This document shows positions 22,100 through 32,571 of a DNA stretch of 64,000 nucleotides, in pieces. The translations under genes were made by a program, and so were the position numbers. This DNA comes from Lepus europaeus (Eukaryota > Chordata > Mammalia > Lagomorpha > Leporidae): positions 44,991,468-45,055,467 of the forward strand of contig NC_084838.1 in the NCBI RefSeq assembly GCF_033115175.1, read 5' to 3'. Every line of letters begins with the position of its first letter. Position 1 is the stretch's first letter. Below the pieces are notes generated by a model, which worked only from the letters and a program-made list of their open reading frames with translations, was not told the DNA's origin and did no database searches.

Positions 22100-23310
22100 A
22101 ACTAGAAGGGGCAAATAGACATTTCTGCAAAGAAGATTTACTAATTTCTAGGAAGCACATGGAAAGATGCTCAACATCATTAATTACAAGAGAAAGACTA
22201 ATCAAAACCACAGTGAGATACCACAATTAGGATGGCTAGTATAAAAACACAAAGCAAAACATAACGAAAACAACAAAAAAGCAAGGACTGGAAGCTGGCA
22301 AATTTGTGATAAATATGTACACTTGTGTAGTGTTGGTGGGACTGAAAAATGGTACAGTTACCAAGGCAAATACTGTGATGGTTTCTGATAAATTAAAAAT
22401 GGTAATGGCTATATAACTCAGCAGCTCAGCAAATGCCATGCTGGGTGCACACCAAAAAGACTTTTTAAAAAAATATCTATTTATGTATTTATTTATTTGA
22501 AAGTCAAAGTTGCAGAGAGAGGGACATTGTTGGGAGGGTAGAAGGGAATCTTCCAACCATTGGTTCCACTCCCAAGATTGTCATAACAGCTGGACTGGAC
22601 TGGGCTGAAGCCAAGAGCCAGGAGCTCCATCCAGGTTTCCCACCCAGGTGGCAGGGGTCCAACTACTTGGGCCATTTTCTGCTGCTTTTCCCAGGCCATT
22701 AGCAGAGAGTTGGATCAAAAGTGGAGCTTCTGGGACACAAACTGGTGCCCATATGGAATGCTGCTGTCCAATGCAATGACTTTATCCACTGTGCCACAAT
22801 ACCAGCCCCACACAGCAAAAATATTTGAATCAGATAGTCACAAATATCTGTAGGTCCATAGTAGGTTCATAGTAGCATTATTTGGAACAAGCTCAAAATG
22901 CAAGTGACCATCCACAGATGAATGGATAAACAATACATGGTACATACTTACAACTGAACATTATTCAGCCTTAAAATGGGAGGGGATTCTGACATAAATT
23001 GACATGTGCATTAACATTGAAAACATTATGCTAAGTAACACAAACTAGCAGCAAAGACAAGTAATCTATAATTCTAGATACCTAGAGTAGTCAAATTTAT
23101 AGATACAAAAAGCAGAATTGTTGTTGCCCTAGACTGGGAGTAGAAAAGAATGTGAAGTTATTATTTAGTGAATACACAGTGTCAGTGTCAGGAAGACTGA
23201 AAACAAATTCTGGAGATGGATAGTGGTGATAGTTGCAGAACAACAGGAATATACCTGATGCCACTGAGCTGCATATGTAAAATGGCTAAAATGATAAATT
23301 TAATATTTAT
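22100..23310 (+). mobile_element. Old L1M 3' end (ORF2 C-terminus and 3'UTR), split by a SINE
   Basis: Diverged L1 in + orientation. 22115-22455 corresponds to the ORF2 C-terminal part ('atggaaagatgctcaacatc', 'atcaaaaccacagtgagata'). 22822-23310 continues with 'tgaatggataaacaatacat', 'acattattcagccttaaaat', then 3'UTR text 'ctagactgggagtagaaaag' and 'tggatagtggtgatagttgc'. The CSINE at 22459-22810 lies between. Frames are broken throughout. Confidence 0.85.
22448..22821 (-). mobile_element. CSINE nested in old L1M
   Basis: Reverse AAATAA-tail copy, body about 22459-22810, from 'tatgtatttatttatttgaa' to 'ctgtgccacaataccagccc'. The putative TSD cacaccaaaaa/cacagcaaaaa (22448-22458 and 22811-22821) matches 10 of 11. 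Confidence 0.9.
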
Positions 23311-23821
23311 CAATATTTGTTTATAATAGTAAAAAACTATAATGCAGTTAGTTTGGTGATTTCTAAAGTTAGAAAAACAGACACACATGTTTTAATTTGG
23401 ATTATGTTTCTCCCTTTTCCTTCTAAGCTTAAGGAAAGTTCATGGCCTTGCCCTGTTTTGTTAACCTTTTATATTTTTCTCTATAGACAGATGATAATTG
23501 TATGACACTCTCCTATACATCTAAAATATCTAATTCTCATTATCCCCATAGACTAAAATTTTCTTGCTGGGTCAAGGATGGCAGCAATGCTCTAACTAAA
23601 CAAGAAAGCAAGACATGAAAGCAAACCCCACAAGGAAGATATTAATGGAATCACAGTGATTAAGACACCACATGAATAAGCAAGTAAAGAGAACAGAAAA
23701 TTGAATTTCAGAGTATGGTGGGAGCTCTATGTCAATCAACAAAGCAGAAATCTGCTTAAATGAAGTATCAAGAATGGTCATAAGAGCATGCAAAGCAGTT
23801 GCTGCTCAAAATTCGAAGAAC
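23311..23821. other. Single-copy DNA, no recognisable feature
   Basis: Nothing recognised beyond AT-rich sequence. Confidence 0.45.
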
Positions 23822-24069
23822 TGGGGTCAGTGCTGTGGCATAGCGGGTAGAGCCATGTTCTGTGATGTCAACATCTTATGTCAGCATCTGTTCCAGTCAC
23901 AGCTGCTCCACTTTCCATGCAGCTCCCTGCTGGTGTGCCTGGAAGGGCAGCAGATGATGGTCCAGGTGCTTGGGCCACATGGAAGACATGGAAGAAGATC
24001 CTGGCTTCTGGCTTTAGACCAGAACAGCTCTGGCCTTTGCAACCATTTGGGGAGTTAAACACAGATGGA

Positions 24070-24101
<32 letters not shown>

Positions 24102-24160
24102 GCCTCTCCCTCTTTCTTGATCTGTGATCTGCCTTCAAATAAATAAATAAATAAATCTTT
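23822..24160 (+). mobile_element. CSINE, AAATAA-tail type
   Basis: Forward copy with head 'ggggtcagtgctgtggcata', a (CT)n block at about 24070-24095 and tail 'caaataaataaataaataaa'. The middle is shortened ('gggccacatggaagac' lacks the usual 'cctgcaccc'). TSD unclear. Confidence 0.88.
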
Positions 24161-24651
24161 AAAACAATTTAAAGAACAAGCAGATAATTTGCACCATAAT
24201 ATTAGGAGATAGGAGAGACTGATGAGTTTCCCAGTATAATTAAAAAATATGAAAATTATGAAAAGGGTACAAATTGAACTATTTAAATTCACACACACAT
24301 GCAAAGCCATGAATTTTAATATGCAGTTGTTTATATAAGAAATAATATAAAATATTTTAAAAAAATAATCCAAGGAAAGGAAACATATAAAATGCAACAT
24401 ATGTGGCTTATCATAGTAAAAAATGTGATCAACTTAAATAACCACAAGGGATAATTATCATTTTAAACACTATAGAAATGATAAAATCCATACAAAAGAA
24501 TATGAGAAAAAATTCAAGATAAAGTTTGTATTCTACAATTATAACCATAATAGTTATCTCCACTGAAGGGGAAGGCAAAGGCAGGGAGGAATAAGCGGTA
24601 GTAAAGGTTGGCTAAATTGATGACAGAGTTAGCAAAAAAGTAGTTTGTCTG
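24161..24651. other. AT-rich DNA, no recognisable feature
   Basis: Strongly A-rich. It could be degraded L1, but no landmark was recognised. Confidence 0.4.
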
Positions 24652-24722
24652 GGCCAGTGCTGTAGCATAGTGGACTAAGCCTCCACCTACGGCACTAGAA
24701 TCCCCATATGGGTGCCAGTTGG
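24652..24722 (+). mobile_element. CSINE head-only fragment
   Basis: Only the tRNA-like head is present ('gggccagtgctgtagcatag' to 'ccatatgggtgccagttgg'), about 70 bp. It ends abruptly with no body or tail. Retroposed SINEs normally lose the 5' side, so a later deletion is the simplest explanation. Confidence 0.8.
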
Positions 24723-25085
24723 TTAAATAACTTTGAAAATACCGAATACAAATGTTTCAGCCTCTAGTAAGGCCACAGGTTGGCAATGGTAGACTGTGTG
24801 TGGAGGAAAAATCCCATGGTAAGCCAGGAATCAGGGAGAGTCTCTAAACCCAATTGGCTTTAAAATCAACTATCTCGTTAGAATTGCCTTCTCAGAACAC
24901 ACTCCCAATTACCTAAGGATATTCCACCAAGGCCCACCTTCTAGACACCAGAATAATATTGAGTTTCCACCTTCAATACCATTAATTTATGACTTCGGGG
25001 CTTAAATGTCAGCATGAGTTCAGGAACCAAATCTTGCTTAGATCAAAACAAGTTATAATCATACACATCTAAAGTTAGCAAATGG
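24723..25085. other. Unclassified sequence, possibly LTR-derived
   Basis: About 360 bp of mixed composition, unlike the AT-rich neighbourhood. It might be the upstream (U3) part of the LTR fragment recognised on the other side of the next SINE, but no landmark proves it. Confidence 0.3.
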
Positions 25086-25414
25086 GGCCGGCGTTGTTGT
25101 GCAGCTGGTTAATGCCCTGTCCTGAAGCGCCAGCATCCCATATGGGCACTGGTTCGAGACCTGGCTGCTCCATTTCTGATCCAGCTCTCTGCTATAGCCT
25201 GGGAAGGCAGTAGAAGATGGCTCAAGTCTTTGGGCCCCTGTACCCATGTGAGAGACCCAGAAGAAGCTCCTGGTTCCTGGCTTTGGATTAGTGCAGCTCC
25301 TGCCATTGCAGCCAATTGGGGAGTGAACCATCAGATGGAAGACCTCTCTCTCTCTCTGCCTCTCCTCTCTCTGTGTAACTCTGACTTTCAAATAAATAAA
25401 TAAATCTTTTAAAA
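25086..25414 (+). mobile_element. CSINE, AAATAA-tail type
   Basis: Well-preserved forward copy: head 'ggggccggcgttgttgtgca', 'ccaattggggagtgaaccat', tail 'gactttcaaataaataaata'. No clean TSD was found. Confidence 0.93.
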
Positions 25415-25620
25415 AGGCCACCAAAATGTAGTTCCTGCCTTTAAAAACCCCCACCACTGCAACTTGGGACTGTCTTCTCCAGACTCACTCTGTGAGAGGG
25501 CAGTCACCAGCTGGCTAATAAAGGCTACTAATTTGACCTCAAAAGTCTTGCTGTTTTTAATCTGTGCACCCCAAAACACCCACACTACCCTCCCTCTCAC
25601 CCATGTCCTCACCCTTCTCC
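25415..25620 (+). mobile_element. Probable LTR fragment (ERV-type)
   Basis: Organised like the promoter-R-U5 portion of a retroviral LTR: a TATA-like 'ctttaaaaacc' at about 25439-25448, then about 70 nt downstream AATAAA (25517-25522) within 'ggctaataaaggctact', then a T/G-rich stretch. The left side is cut by the CSINE and the right side by old L1M. No coding region of a retrovirus is visible. The family was not assigned. Confidence 0.5.
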
Positions 25621-25624
25621 CTCT

Positions 25625-27961
25625 CTTATAGTCAAACTTTCAAAAGCAAAACACAAAGAGACTATCCTATAATTTGCAAAAGAGAAATATTAGGCCACTC
25701 TTAAAGGAATTCCCATCAGATTGAAAGTGAATTTCTCAACAGAAACCGTACAGTCCATGAGAGACATAGTCCAATAATTAAAAGGAAAAAACCCACCAAC
25801 TCAAAATACTGTACCCAGTGAAACTCTCATTGATAAATGAAGGTAAAATAAAGGATTACAAGTCAAGTAAAATTTGAAAGAATTTGTCACAACTTAGCCT
25901 TACAAATGATATACTACATATGGAAACAGAGAAAGGCAACCAGCATCATGAAAGAATGTGAATACGGAAAATATCCTGGTAAAAGAATAAAGTGGATTCA
26001 ACAAGCAATGTGAATTTATGGAAAAATGTTAAGACCAAGTTATTGCTTATCAATTATAACCTTTAATATAAATGGACTAAATTCCTCAATTAAAAGATAC
26101 ATGCTAACTAAATGGATGAAAAAGCAATACTTAGTTATATTCTTCTTACATGAAACACACTTCACAAATGAAGATACACACAACTGAAAATGAAAGTATG
26201 GGAAGAGATTTCATGCAACTAGAAATCTAAACAAAACAGGAAGAGTTATACTCATATCATATGAAATAGACTTTAAGACAAAAACTGTTAAAAGACACAA
26301 AGAATATCACTATATAATGATTAAGGGATTGATTCAACAAGAAGGTATGACTATTTTAAATGCATATGCACCCAGTGCTAAGGTGCCCAATTTTACACAC
26401 ACACAAAAAAAACAATGTTTACAGATATAAAGTGAGACATAAGCTCCAATACATTAATACCAGGGGACTTCAACCCTACAATGGACTGAAAACTCAGACA
26501 AAAATCAGCAATGAAACTTCAGAGAAAATCTATACTGGAGACCAAATTGATCTAATAAAAAGCATCTACTGAACATTCCATTCCATAGCAGCAGAATACT
26601 CGTTCTTTTTATTAGTGCATAGATCTTACTCTAGTATAGATCAAATAGTAGGCCATAAAACAAGTCCCAACAAATTAAAAACAATTGAAATCATATGCTG
26701 CTTCTTTTCTTACCCCAATGGAATGAAGCTGGAAATTAACAACAAAATAACCTCTAGACAATATACAAATCCACAGATATTTAATAAAATACTCCTGAAT
26801 GAATAGTGGATCATAGAAGAAATCAAAATCAAAAAGGGAAATTTAAAAATTCCTATAAACAAATGAAAATTAAAATACAACGTATCAAAAGTGATGGGAG
26901 CAAAGGCACTGTTAGAAGGAAAGTTTATAGCAGTAAGTGGTTACATAGAAACTTGGAAAGTCATCAAACAAATAATCTAACAATTCATTTCAAGGACATA
27001 TAAAAGCAAGAAAAGAAACTCAAGAGTGATAGAAGGAAGGAAGCAATAAAATGAGAAAATAAATAAACAAAATGGGAATTGAAAAAAATCATACAAAATA
27101 CTGGCACAAAAATGGACATGTGGACCAATGGAACATAAGTGAAATCCCAGAAATTAGACCATATATCTATAATCAACTCATCTTTTGCAAATGACCTAAA
27201 GTAATTCCCTGGGGAAAGAAAATTGTCTTCCACAAATTGTGCTCTGAACATTGGATTTCCACATGGAGAAATTTGAAACAATACCCTACCTTACACCTTG
27301 TACAAAAATAGATACTCATAATGGATCAAGAATCTAAATATATGACCTAAAACTGCCAAACAACTAAACTGAAAACAGGGTATATGTTAAAAGACATTGA
27401 CCTACACAAAAACTTCTTGGGTAAGACCTGTTTCAAAGGATATAAAAGCAAAATAAATGAATGAGTTTACATCTAGCTAAGAAGCTGCTGCACAGCAAAG
27501 GAAAGAACCATCAAAGTTATATGAACACCAACACAATGGGAAAAATATTTTCAAACTATAATACCAATAAGTGATTAATATCCAGAATATAAAAGGAACT
27601 CAAAAAACTCAGCAACAACAAAACAAACAATCCAGTTAAATGGACAAAGCACATGAATAGAAATTTTTCTAAAGAAGAAATACAAACAGCCTGCAGACAA
27701 TGAAAAAATGTTCAGAATCAATAACCACCAGGGAATTATAAAGGAAAACCACAATGAGGTATTACCCCTTTCCAATTAGAATAGCTATTATCCAAAAAAA
27801 TTTTAAAAATTAACAAATGCTGGTGAAGTTGTGGAGAAGAGGATACTCTAAATATACTACTAGTGAGAACACAAATTGGTACAACCAATATGGAAAATAT
27901 TATCAATATTCCTTAGAAAACTACAAATAGATTTGCCATATGACTCAGCTATACTAGTCTT
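25625..27961 (+). mobile_element. Old L1M, left part (interrupted by younger L1)
   Basis: Diverged L1 in + orientation. ORF1-proximal text ('gaatttctcaacagaaaccg') is followed by the ORF2 endonuclease start at about 26060 (reads like NLxxNGLNSSIKRYML), 'gaaacacacttcac' (the ETH motif region, about 26152), a YAP segment (about 26365) and GDFNP (about 26464). Around 27080 it jumps to the RT C-terminal side, so the central RT is deleted. It continues at 36157 after the inserted L1. Confidence 0.8.
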
Positions 27962-29244
27962 TTTATTCCCAAAGAAACCATTTATTTAAGGAATATAAAT
28001 TTACTAAGTACAACTTTACGAATATAGTTATTCTTTCCACCATACCAGACCTCCCACCCCATCTCCTCCTGCCTCTCCTATTCCCAGTCCCATTCTCCAT
28101 TAAGATTCCATTTTAAATTAATTTTATATACAGAAACAAACTCTGTTTTAAGTAAAGATTTTAACAAATGGTGCTTACACACACACAAACACAAAAAAAA
28201 ACTGCTTGAGAAAGGTTTTATAGTTAATTATCATAATACAATTCATTGAGGATGGAGGTCCTGCATGGGAAATAAGTGAATAGCAATTCCTGTAGTTAAT
28301 TTAACAACTGACATTCATCTGTATTATGTCAGTGATCACTTGAGGATCTTGATATGGAAGCCTTTTGAATCCATGATCTCTATTAGTATTTAGACAAAGT
28401 CATAAGCAAAGTGGAAGTTCTCTCCTCCCTTTAAAGAAAACTACATCCTTCTTTGATGGCCACTTCTTTCTGCTGGGGTCTCACTCACAGAGATCCTATA
28501 TGTAGGACATTTTTTGCCACAGTGTCTTGGCTTTCCTTGTCTAAAATGCTCTCCTGGGCTTTTCAGCCAGATCAGGAAGACTTAAGGGCTGATTTGGAGG
28601 TCAGAATGTTACTTTAAGTGATTGTCATCCTATGAATCTGCTGTTTGCACTGCTTCCCATGTTGGAACATTCCCTCCTTTTTTATCTATTATTATTACCA
28701 GACACTTGATCCTATTTATATGATCACTTGAACATTTAATCCTATCTAATCCTATCTATATGTTGGGGTCTTAAGCCTGAGGCTGACCCCTGGCCAGCAG
28801 GGGACAGTACAGACACTCCCCAACAAGGTGAACGGGAGAGGTAAGGTCGACGGGCGATGAACACACCACAAGTACCCGTGAGTTCTGTCAAAGCATGAAC
28901 TACTTTATTGAGGAAGTGTACAGCTTATAAGGATTACAAAAGACATGTGCAGTAGGGGAGCCAATCAGCGAAAAGGTCATGGAGGCATGGGTGGACCACG
29001 CACAGGGGCATCTTAAGCAAAGTATAGGGATCATGCACTGTCCACGTGTCTGGAACTAAAGCGGAACTATATCTGCTGGTGGTCTGATCTTACGTAACTT
29101 AACCACAGCAGCCACAGACATGCCCCTCAAACATCTGCCAGGTGCCATATTGTAATGGAGGTTTTAGGCAATGCCCAACATCTATATTCATCCCTTCTCA
29201 AAGTGTTTAATTTCATTTCTACAGATTTTGTTTTAGGTGCTCTA
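27962..29244 (-). mobile_element. L1 3'UTR, split by a solo LTR
   Basis: Reverse counterpart of 13915-15438: 'tttatttaaggaatataaat' is the L1 3' end, and 'ttcagccagatcaggaagac' and 'gttggaacattccctcc' match the other copy. The solo LTR at 28761-29180 interrupts it just downstream of ORF2. Confidence 0.82.
28755..29186 (-). mobile_element. Solo ERV LTR (420 bp) with 6-bp TSD
   Basis: LTR 28761-29180 bounded by tgttggg...cccaaca inverted ends, with the target duplication tctata at 28755-28760 and 29181-29186. Orientation is minus: AATAAA reads on the minus strand (complement at 28904-28909), with a TATA-like ttataag close upstream (around 28924-28930). Six-base duplications are usual for class II (betaretrovirus-like) ERVs. 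No internal viral genes remain, so it is a solo LTR formed by recombination. Inserted in the L1 3'UTR. Confidence 0.9.
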
Positions 29245-29949
29245 TTAGTTCTCATATATCAGGGAGAACATATGGTATTTGCCTTTTTGGGACTGGCTTA
29301 TTTCACTAAGTATTATGTTTTCCAGTTTCATCCATTTTGTTGCAAATGACTGGATTTCATTTTTTACTGCTGTGTAGTATTCCATAGTGTACATATCCCA
29401 TAATTTGTCTATCCAGATTTTCCTTGACAGGTATTTAGAATAATTCCATGCCTCAGCTATTGTGATTTGGGCTGGAATAAACATGGGCTGCAGATAGCTC
29501 TTATTTACTGATTTCATTTCCCTTGGGTAAATTCCCAGGAGTGGAATGGCTGGTCATATGGTAGGTCCTTATTCAGATTTTTGTGGTATCTCCATATTCT
29601 CTTCCATAGTGGTTTTATCAGTTTACATTTCCATCAACAGTAGATTAGGATTCCCTAGCATTTGTTGTTTGATTTCTGTATGGAAGCCATTCTAACTGGG
29701 GTGAGGTGAAACTTTATTGTGGTTTTGGTTTGCATTTTCCTTATAGCTAGTGATCCCGAACATTTTTATGTACCTGTTCGCCATTTGGATTCCCTCTTTT
29801 GAAAAATGTCTGTTTAAGTCCTTTGCCCATCTCTTAACTGGGTTGTTTGTTTTGTTGTTGTGGAGTTTCTTGATCTCTTTATATATTCTTGTTATTAATC
29901 CTTTATCAGTTACATAGTTTGCAAATAATTTCTCCCATTCTGTTGATTG

Positions 29950-30407
29950 CCTCTTTGTTGCTGTTGATTTCTCAACAATGTTGCAGTGGGTTTGTTTCTG
30001 AGAGGAGCAGCATGGTGGGGGCAAGAGGCGCGGAGTCAACACACAGACCCCGGGAGTCGGGTGAAAGCAGGCTTCAGGCGAGCAGCCGGCAGACTCGTTT
30101 ATTACAGTTGGTTCAACAGCTTATATAGCCAAGACCAGCCAATCTGGTCAAGGGGCGGTCTATACCCCAACCAATCACAGCCTGTTGCCAGGCAGTTTCC
30201 AAAGCCATCCAATCACAGCCTGTCACCAGGCAGTTTCAAAGCCATCCAATCACAGCCTGTTGCCAGGCAGTTTCCAGAGCCATCCAATCACAGCCTGTTG
30301 CCAGGCAGTTTCCAAAGCCAGGTGGGTTTCAAAGCCATTCCTGACTAACTGACGCTCGCTTGCCAGTGGCCACCTTGGCATGGCCTTCTCATTCCACTAC
30401 ACCTCTT
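29950..30407 (-). mobile_element. Second solo ERV LTR (446 bp) with 6-bp TSD and CCAAT repeats
   Basis: LTR 29956-30401, starting tgttgctgttg and ending ccactaca on the + strand, with target duplication cctctt at 29950-29955 and 30402-30407. On the minus strand it has a TATATAA box (complement 30121-30127) and AATAAA (complement 30098-30103). U3 carries four tandem units of about 38 bp, each with an inverted CCAAT box. It differs in sequence from the LTR at 28761. It lies inside L1 ORF2, and one minus-strand frame (29692-30042) runs from LTR into L1, which is incidental. Confidence 0.92.
30171..30320 (-). repeat. Four tandem ~38-bp LTR U3 units with CCAAT motifs
   Basis: The motif ccaatcacagcctg begins at 30171, 30209, 30246 and 30284 (spacing 38, 37, 38), each followed by a ccaggcagttt segment. 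Tandem direct repeats upstream of the TATA box are typical of retroviral enhancer duplications. A further CCAAT occurs at about 30139. Function is inferred from position. Confidence 0.9.
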
Positions 30408-31993
30408 CACTTTTCTGAGTGCTTCTTTTTCAGGAGAAAAACATCTCAATCTTATATAATCCCATCTGTTAATTTTGGCTTTAACTGCCTGTGCCTCTGG
30501 GTTCTTTTACAAGACTACTTCTCTTGTGTAAATGTCTTGCAGGGTTTCCTCAATGTTCCCTAATAATTTGATGGTGTTGGGTCAAGATTCAGATCATTAA
30601 TCCATGTTGAGTGGATTTTTGTGTAAGGTGTAATGTAGGGGTCTTGCTTCATACTTCTGCATGTGGAAATCCAGTTTTCCCAGCACCATTTGTTGAATAG
30701 ACTGTTCTTGCTCCAGGGATTGATTTTAGCTTCTTGGCCAAATAGAAGATGGTTGTAGATGCTTGGATTGATTTCTGGCATTTCTATCCTGTCCCATAGG
30801 TCTATCCATCTGACTGTATCAGTACCAGGCTGTTTTGAATATAACTGCCTTGTAGTATGTCATGAATTCTGGTATTGTGATGCCTCCAGTTTTGATTTTG
30901 TTATATAAGATTGCTTTAGCTATTTGAGGTCTCCTGTGTATCCATACAATTTTCAGCATCATGTTTTTTGGATCTGAGATGTGTTTGGTATTTTGATTGG
31001 TATCACATTAAATCTGTAAATGGCTTTCAGAAGAATGGACATTTTGATGATGATACTGATTTTTGCAATCCATGAACAAGGAAGGTTTTTCCATTACATG
31101 TATTTTCTTCTATTTCTTTCCTTAATATTTTGTAATTCTCATCATAGAGATCTTTGATATCCTAGGTTAAATTTATTCCAAGGTATTTGATTTTTTTGTA
31201 ACTATTCTGAATGGGATCGATCTTAGAGAAGTACCTTTTAAGCTGTGGCATTGTCTATGTATACAAAGGTTTTTGTGTATTGATTTTATATCCTTCTACT
31301 TCATCATATTCTTTTATGAGTTCCCATAGTTTCTTGGTGGAGTCTTTTGGATCATGTAATGGGCAAATAGGGATAGTTTGACTTCTTCCTTCCCAATTTG
31401 TATCCCTTTTATTTCTTTTTCTTGCCTAATGGCTCTGGCCAAAGCTTCCAGGACTATACTGAATAACAATGGTGACAATGGGCATCCTTGTTTGGTATCA
31501 GATCTCAATGGGAATGCTTCCAACTTTCCCCCATTCAATAGGTTGCTGGCCATGGGTTTCTCATAAATATCCTTGATTGTGTTGAGGACTATTTCTTCTA
31601 TACCCAATTTCCTTAGAGTTTTCACCATGAAGGGGTGTTGTAGTTTATTAAACATTTTCTCTGCATCTATTGAGATAATCATATTGTTTTTGTTCTTCAG
31701 TTTGTTAATGTGTTGTATCACATTGATTGATTTGTGAATGTTTAACCCTCTCTGCATACCAGGGACAAATAACATTTGTCCCAGGTGGATGGTCTTTCTG
31801 GTCTGTTGTTGGACTTGATTGGCCAGAATTTTGTTCAGAATTTTTGCATCTATGTTCATCAGCTAAGTTAGTCTGTAATTCTCTATCTCTGTTGCATCTT
31901 TTTCAGGTTTAGGAATTAAGGTGATGCTGGCATCATAGAAAGAATTTGGGAAGATTCCCTCCCTTTCAATTGATTTGAATTATTGAGAAAAAG

Positions 31994-32265
31994 TGGATTT
32001 AGTTTTTTTAAAAATTTATTTTATTTATTTGAAAGTCAGAGTTGGAGTAGTTTCTAATATGCCAGGGTTATCCTCCAGAAATGGACGGGGAAGCATTTAG
32101 TCACAGCTGCTCACACTGAGTTTTGGAAGTTGTTGACCAAGTAGAATCAATGTTTTTAAATCAAAAACAACTGAGTATAACTACAGTTTGTATTTTGGAA
32201 CTTAATGTTTTGGCATTTGAATAAAACAAAAGGACGAAATGAAAGCCAAAAAATAAAGTCAGAGT

Positions 32266-32301
<36 letters not shown>

Positions 32302-32571
32302 TCTTCCATCTGTTGGTTCCCTCCCCAGATGGCCACAATGGCTGGAGCTGCGCTGATCCAAAGCCAGGAACCAGGAGCTTCTTCCAGGTCTCCCACGCAG
32401 GTGCAGAGTCCCAAGGACTTGGGCCATCTTCTACTGCTTTCCCAGGCCATAGCAGAGAGCTGGATCTGAAGAGGAGCAGCCGGGACTAGAACCAGTGCCC
32501 ATATGGGATGCCAGCATTTCAGGCCAGGGCTTTAACCCATTGCTCCGCAGTGCCAGCCCCTGGAGTTAGTT
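31994..32571 (-). mobile_element. CSINE nested in L1 ORF2, itself interrupted
   Basis: Reverse AAATAA-tail SINE, body 32005-32560, including a 223-bp interruption. The TSD tggatttagtt/tggagttagtt lies at 31994-32004 and 32561-32571 (10 of 11). The left piece (32005-32043) is the tail 'ttatttgaaagtcagagtt'. The rest resumes at 32255-32266 with a repeat of aaagtcagagtt and runs to the head 'cgcagtgccagcccc'. Confidence 0.93.
32032..32266 (+). pseudogene. Processed retrocopy of an unidentified transcript 3' end
   Basis: A 211-bp insert (32044-32254) that is neither SINE nor L1. Hallmarks of L1-mediated retroposition are present: a perfect 12-bp TSD aaagtcagagtt (32032-32043 and 32255-32266), an AATAAA signal at 32220-32225, and an A-rich end (32248 on) about 22 nt after the signal. 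It is a 5'-truncated copy of a polyadenylated RNA, probably the last part of a coding exon plus 3'UTR. The frame from 32044 is open for only 18 codons before TAG, so coding content is unproven. I do not recognise the parent gene. Confidence 0.85.

Noticed and set aside
29692-30042. Apparent fusion protein of LTR and L1 sequence on the minus strand
   Set aside because: Chance continuation of the frame across the LTR/L1 insertion boundary at 29955-29956. The L1 part is ORF2 C-terminal debris.
30171-30320. CRISPR-like array (regular ~38-bp spacing)
   Set aside because: The units are contiguous near-identical direct repeats without spacers, inside an ERV LTR of a vertebrate genome.
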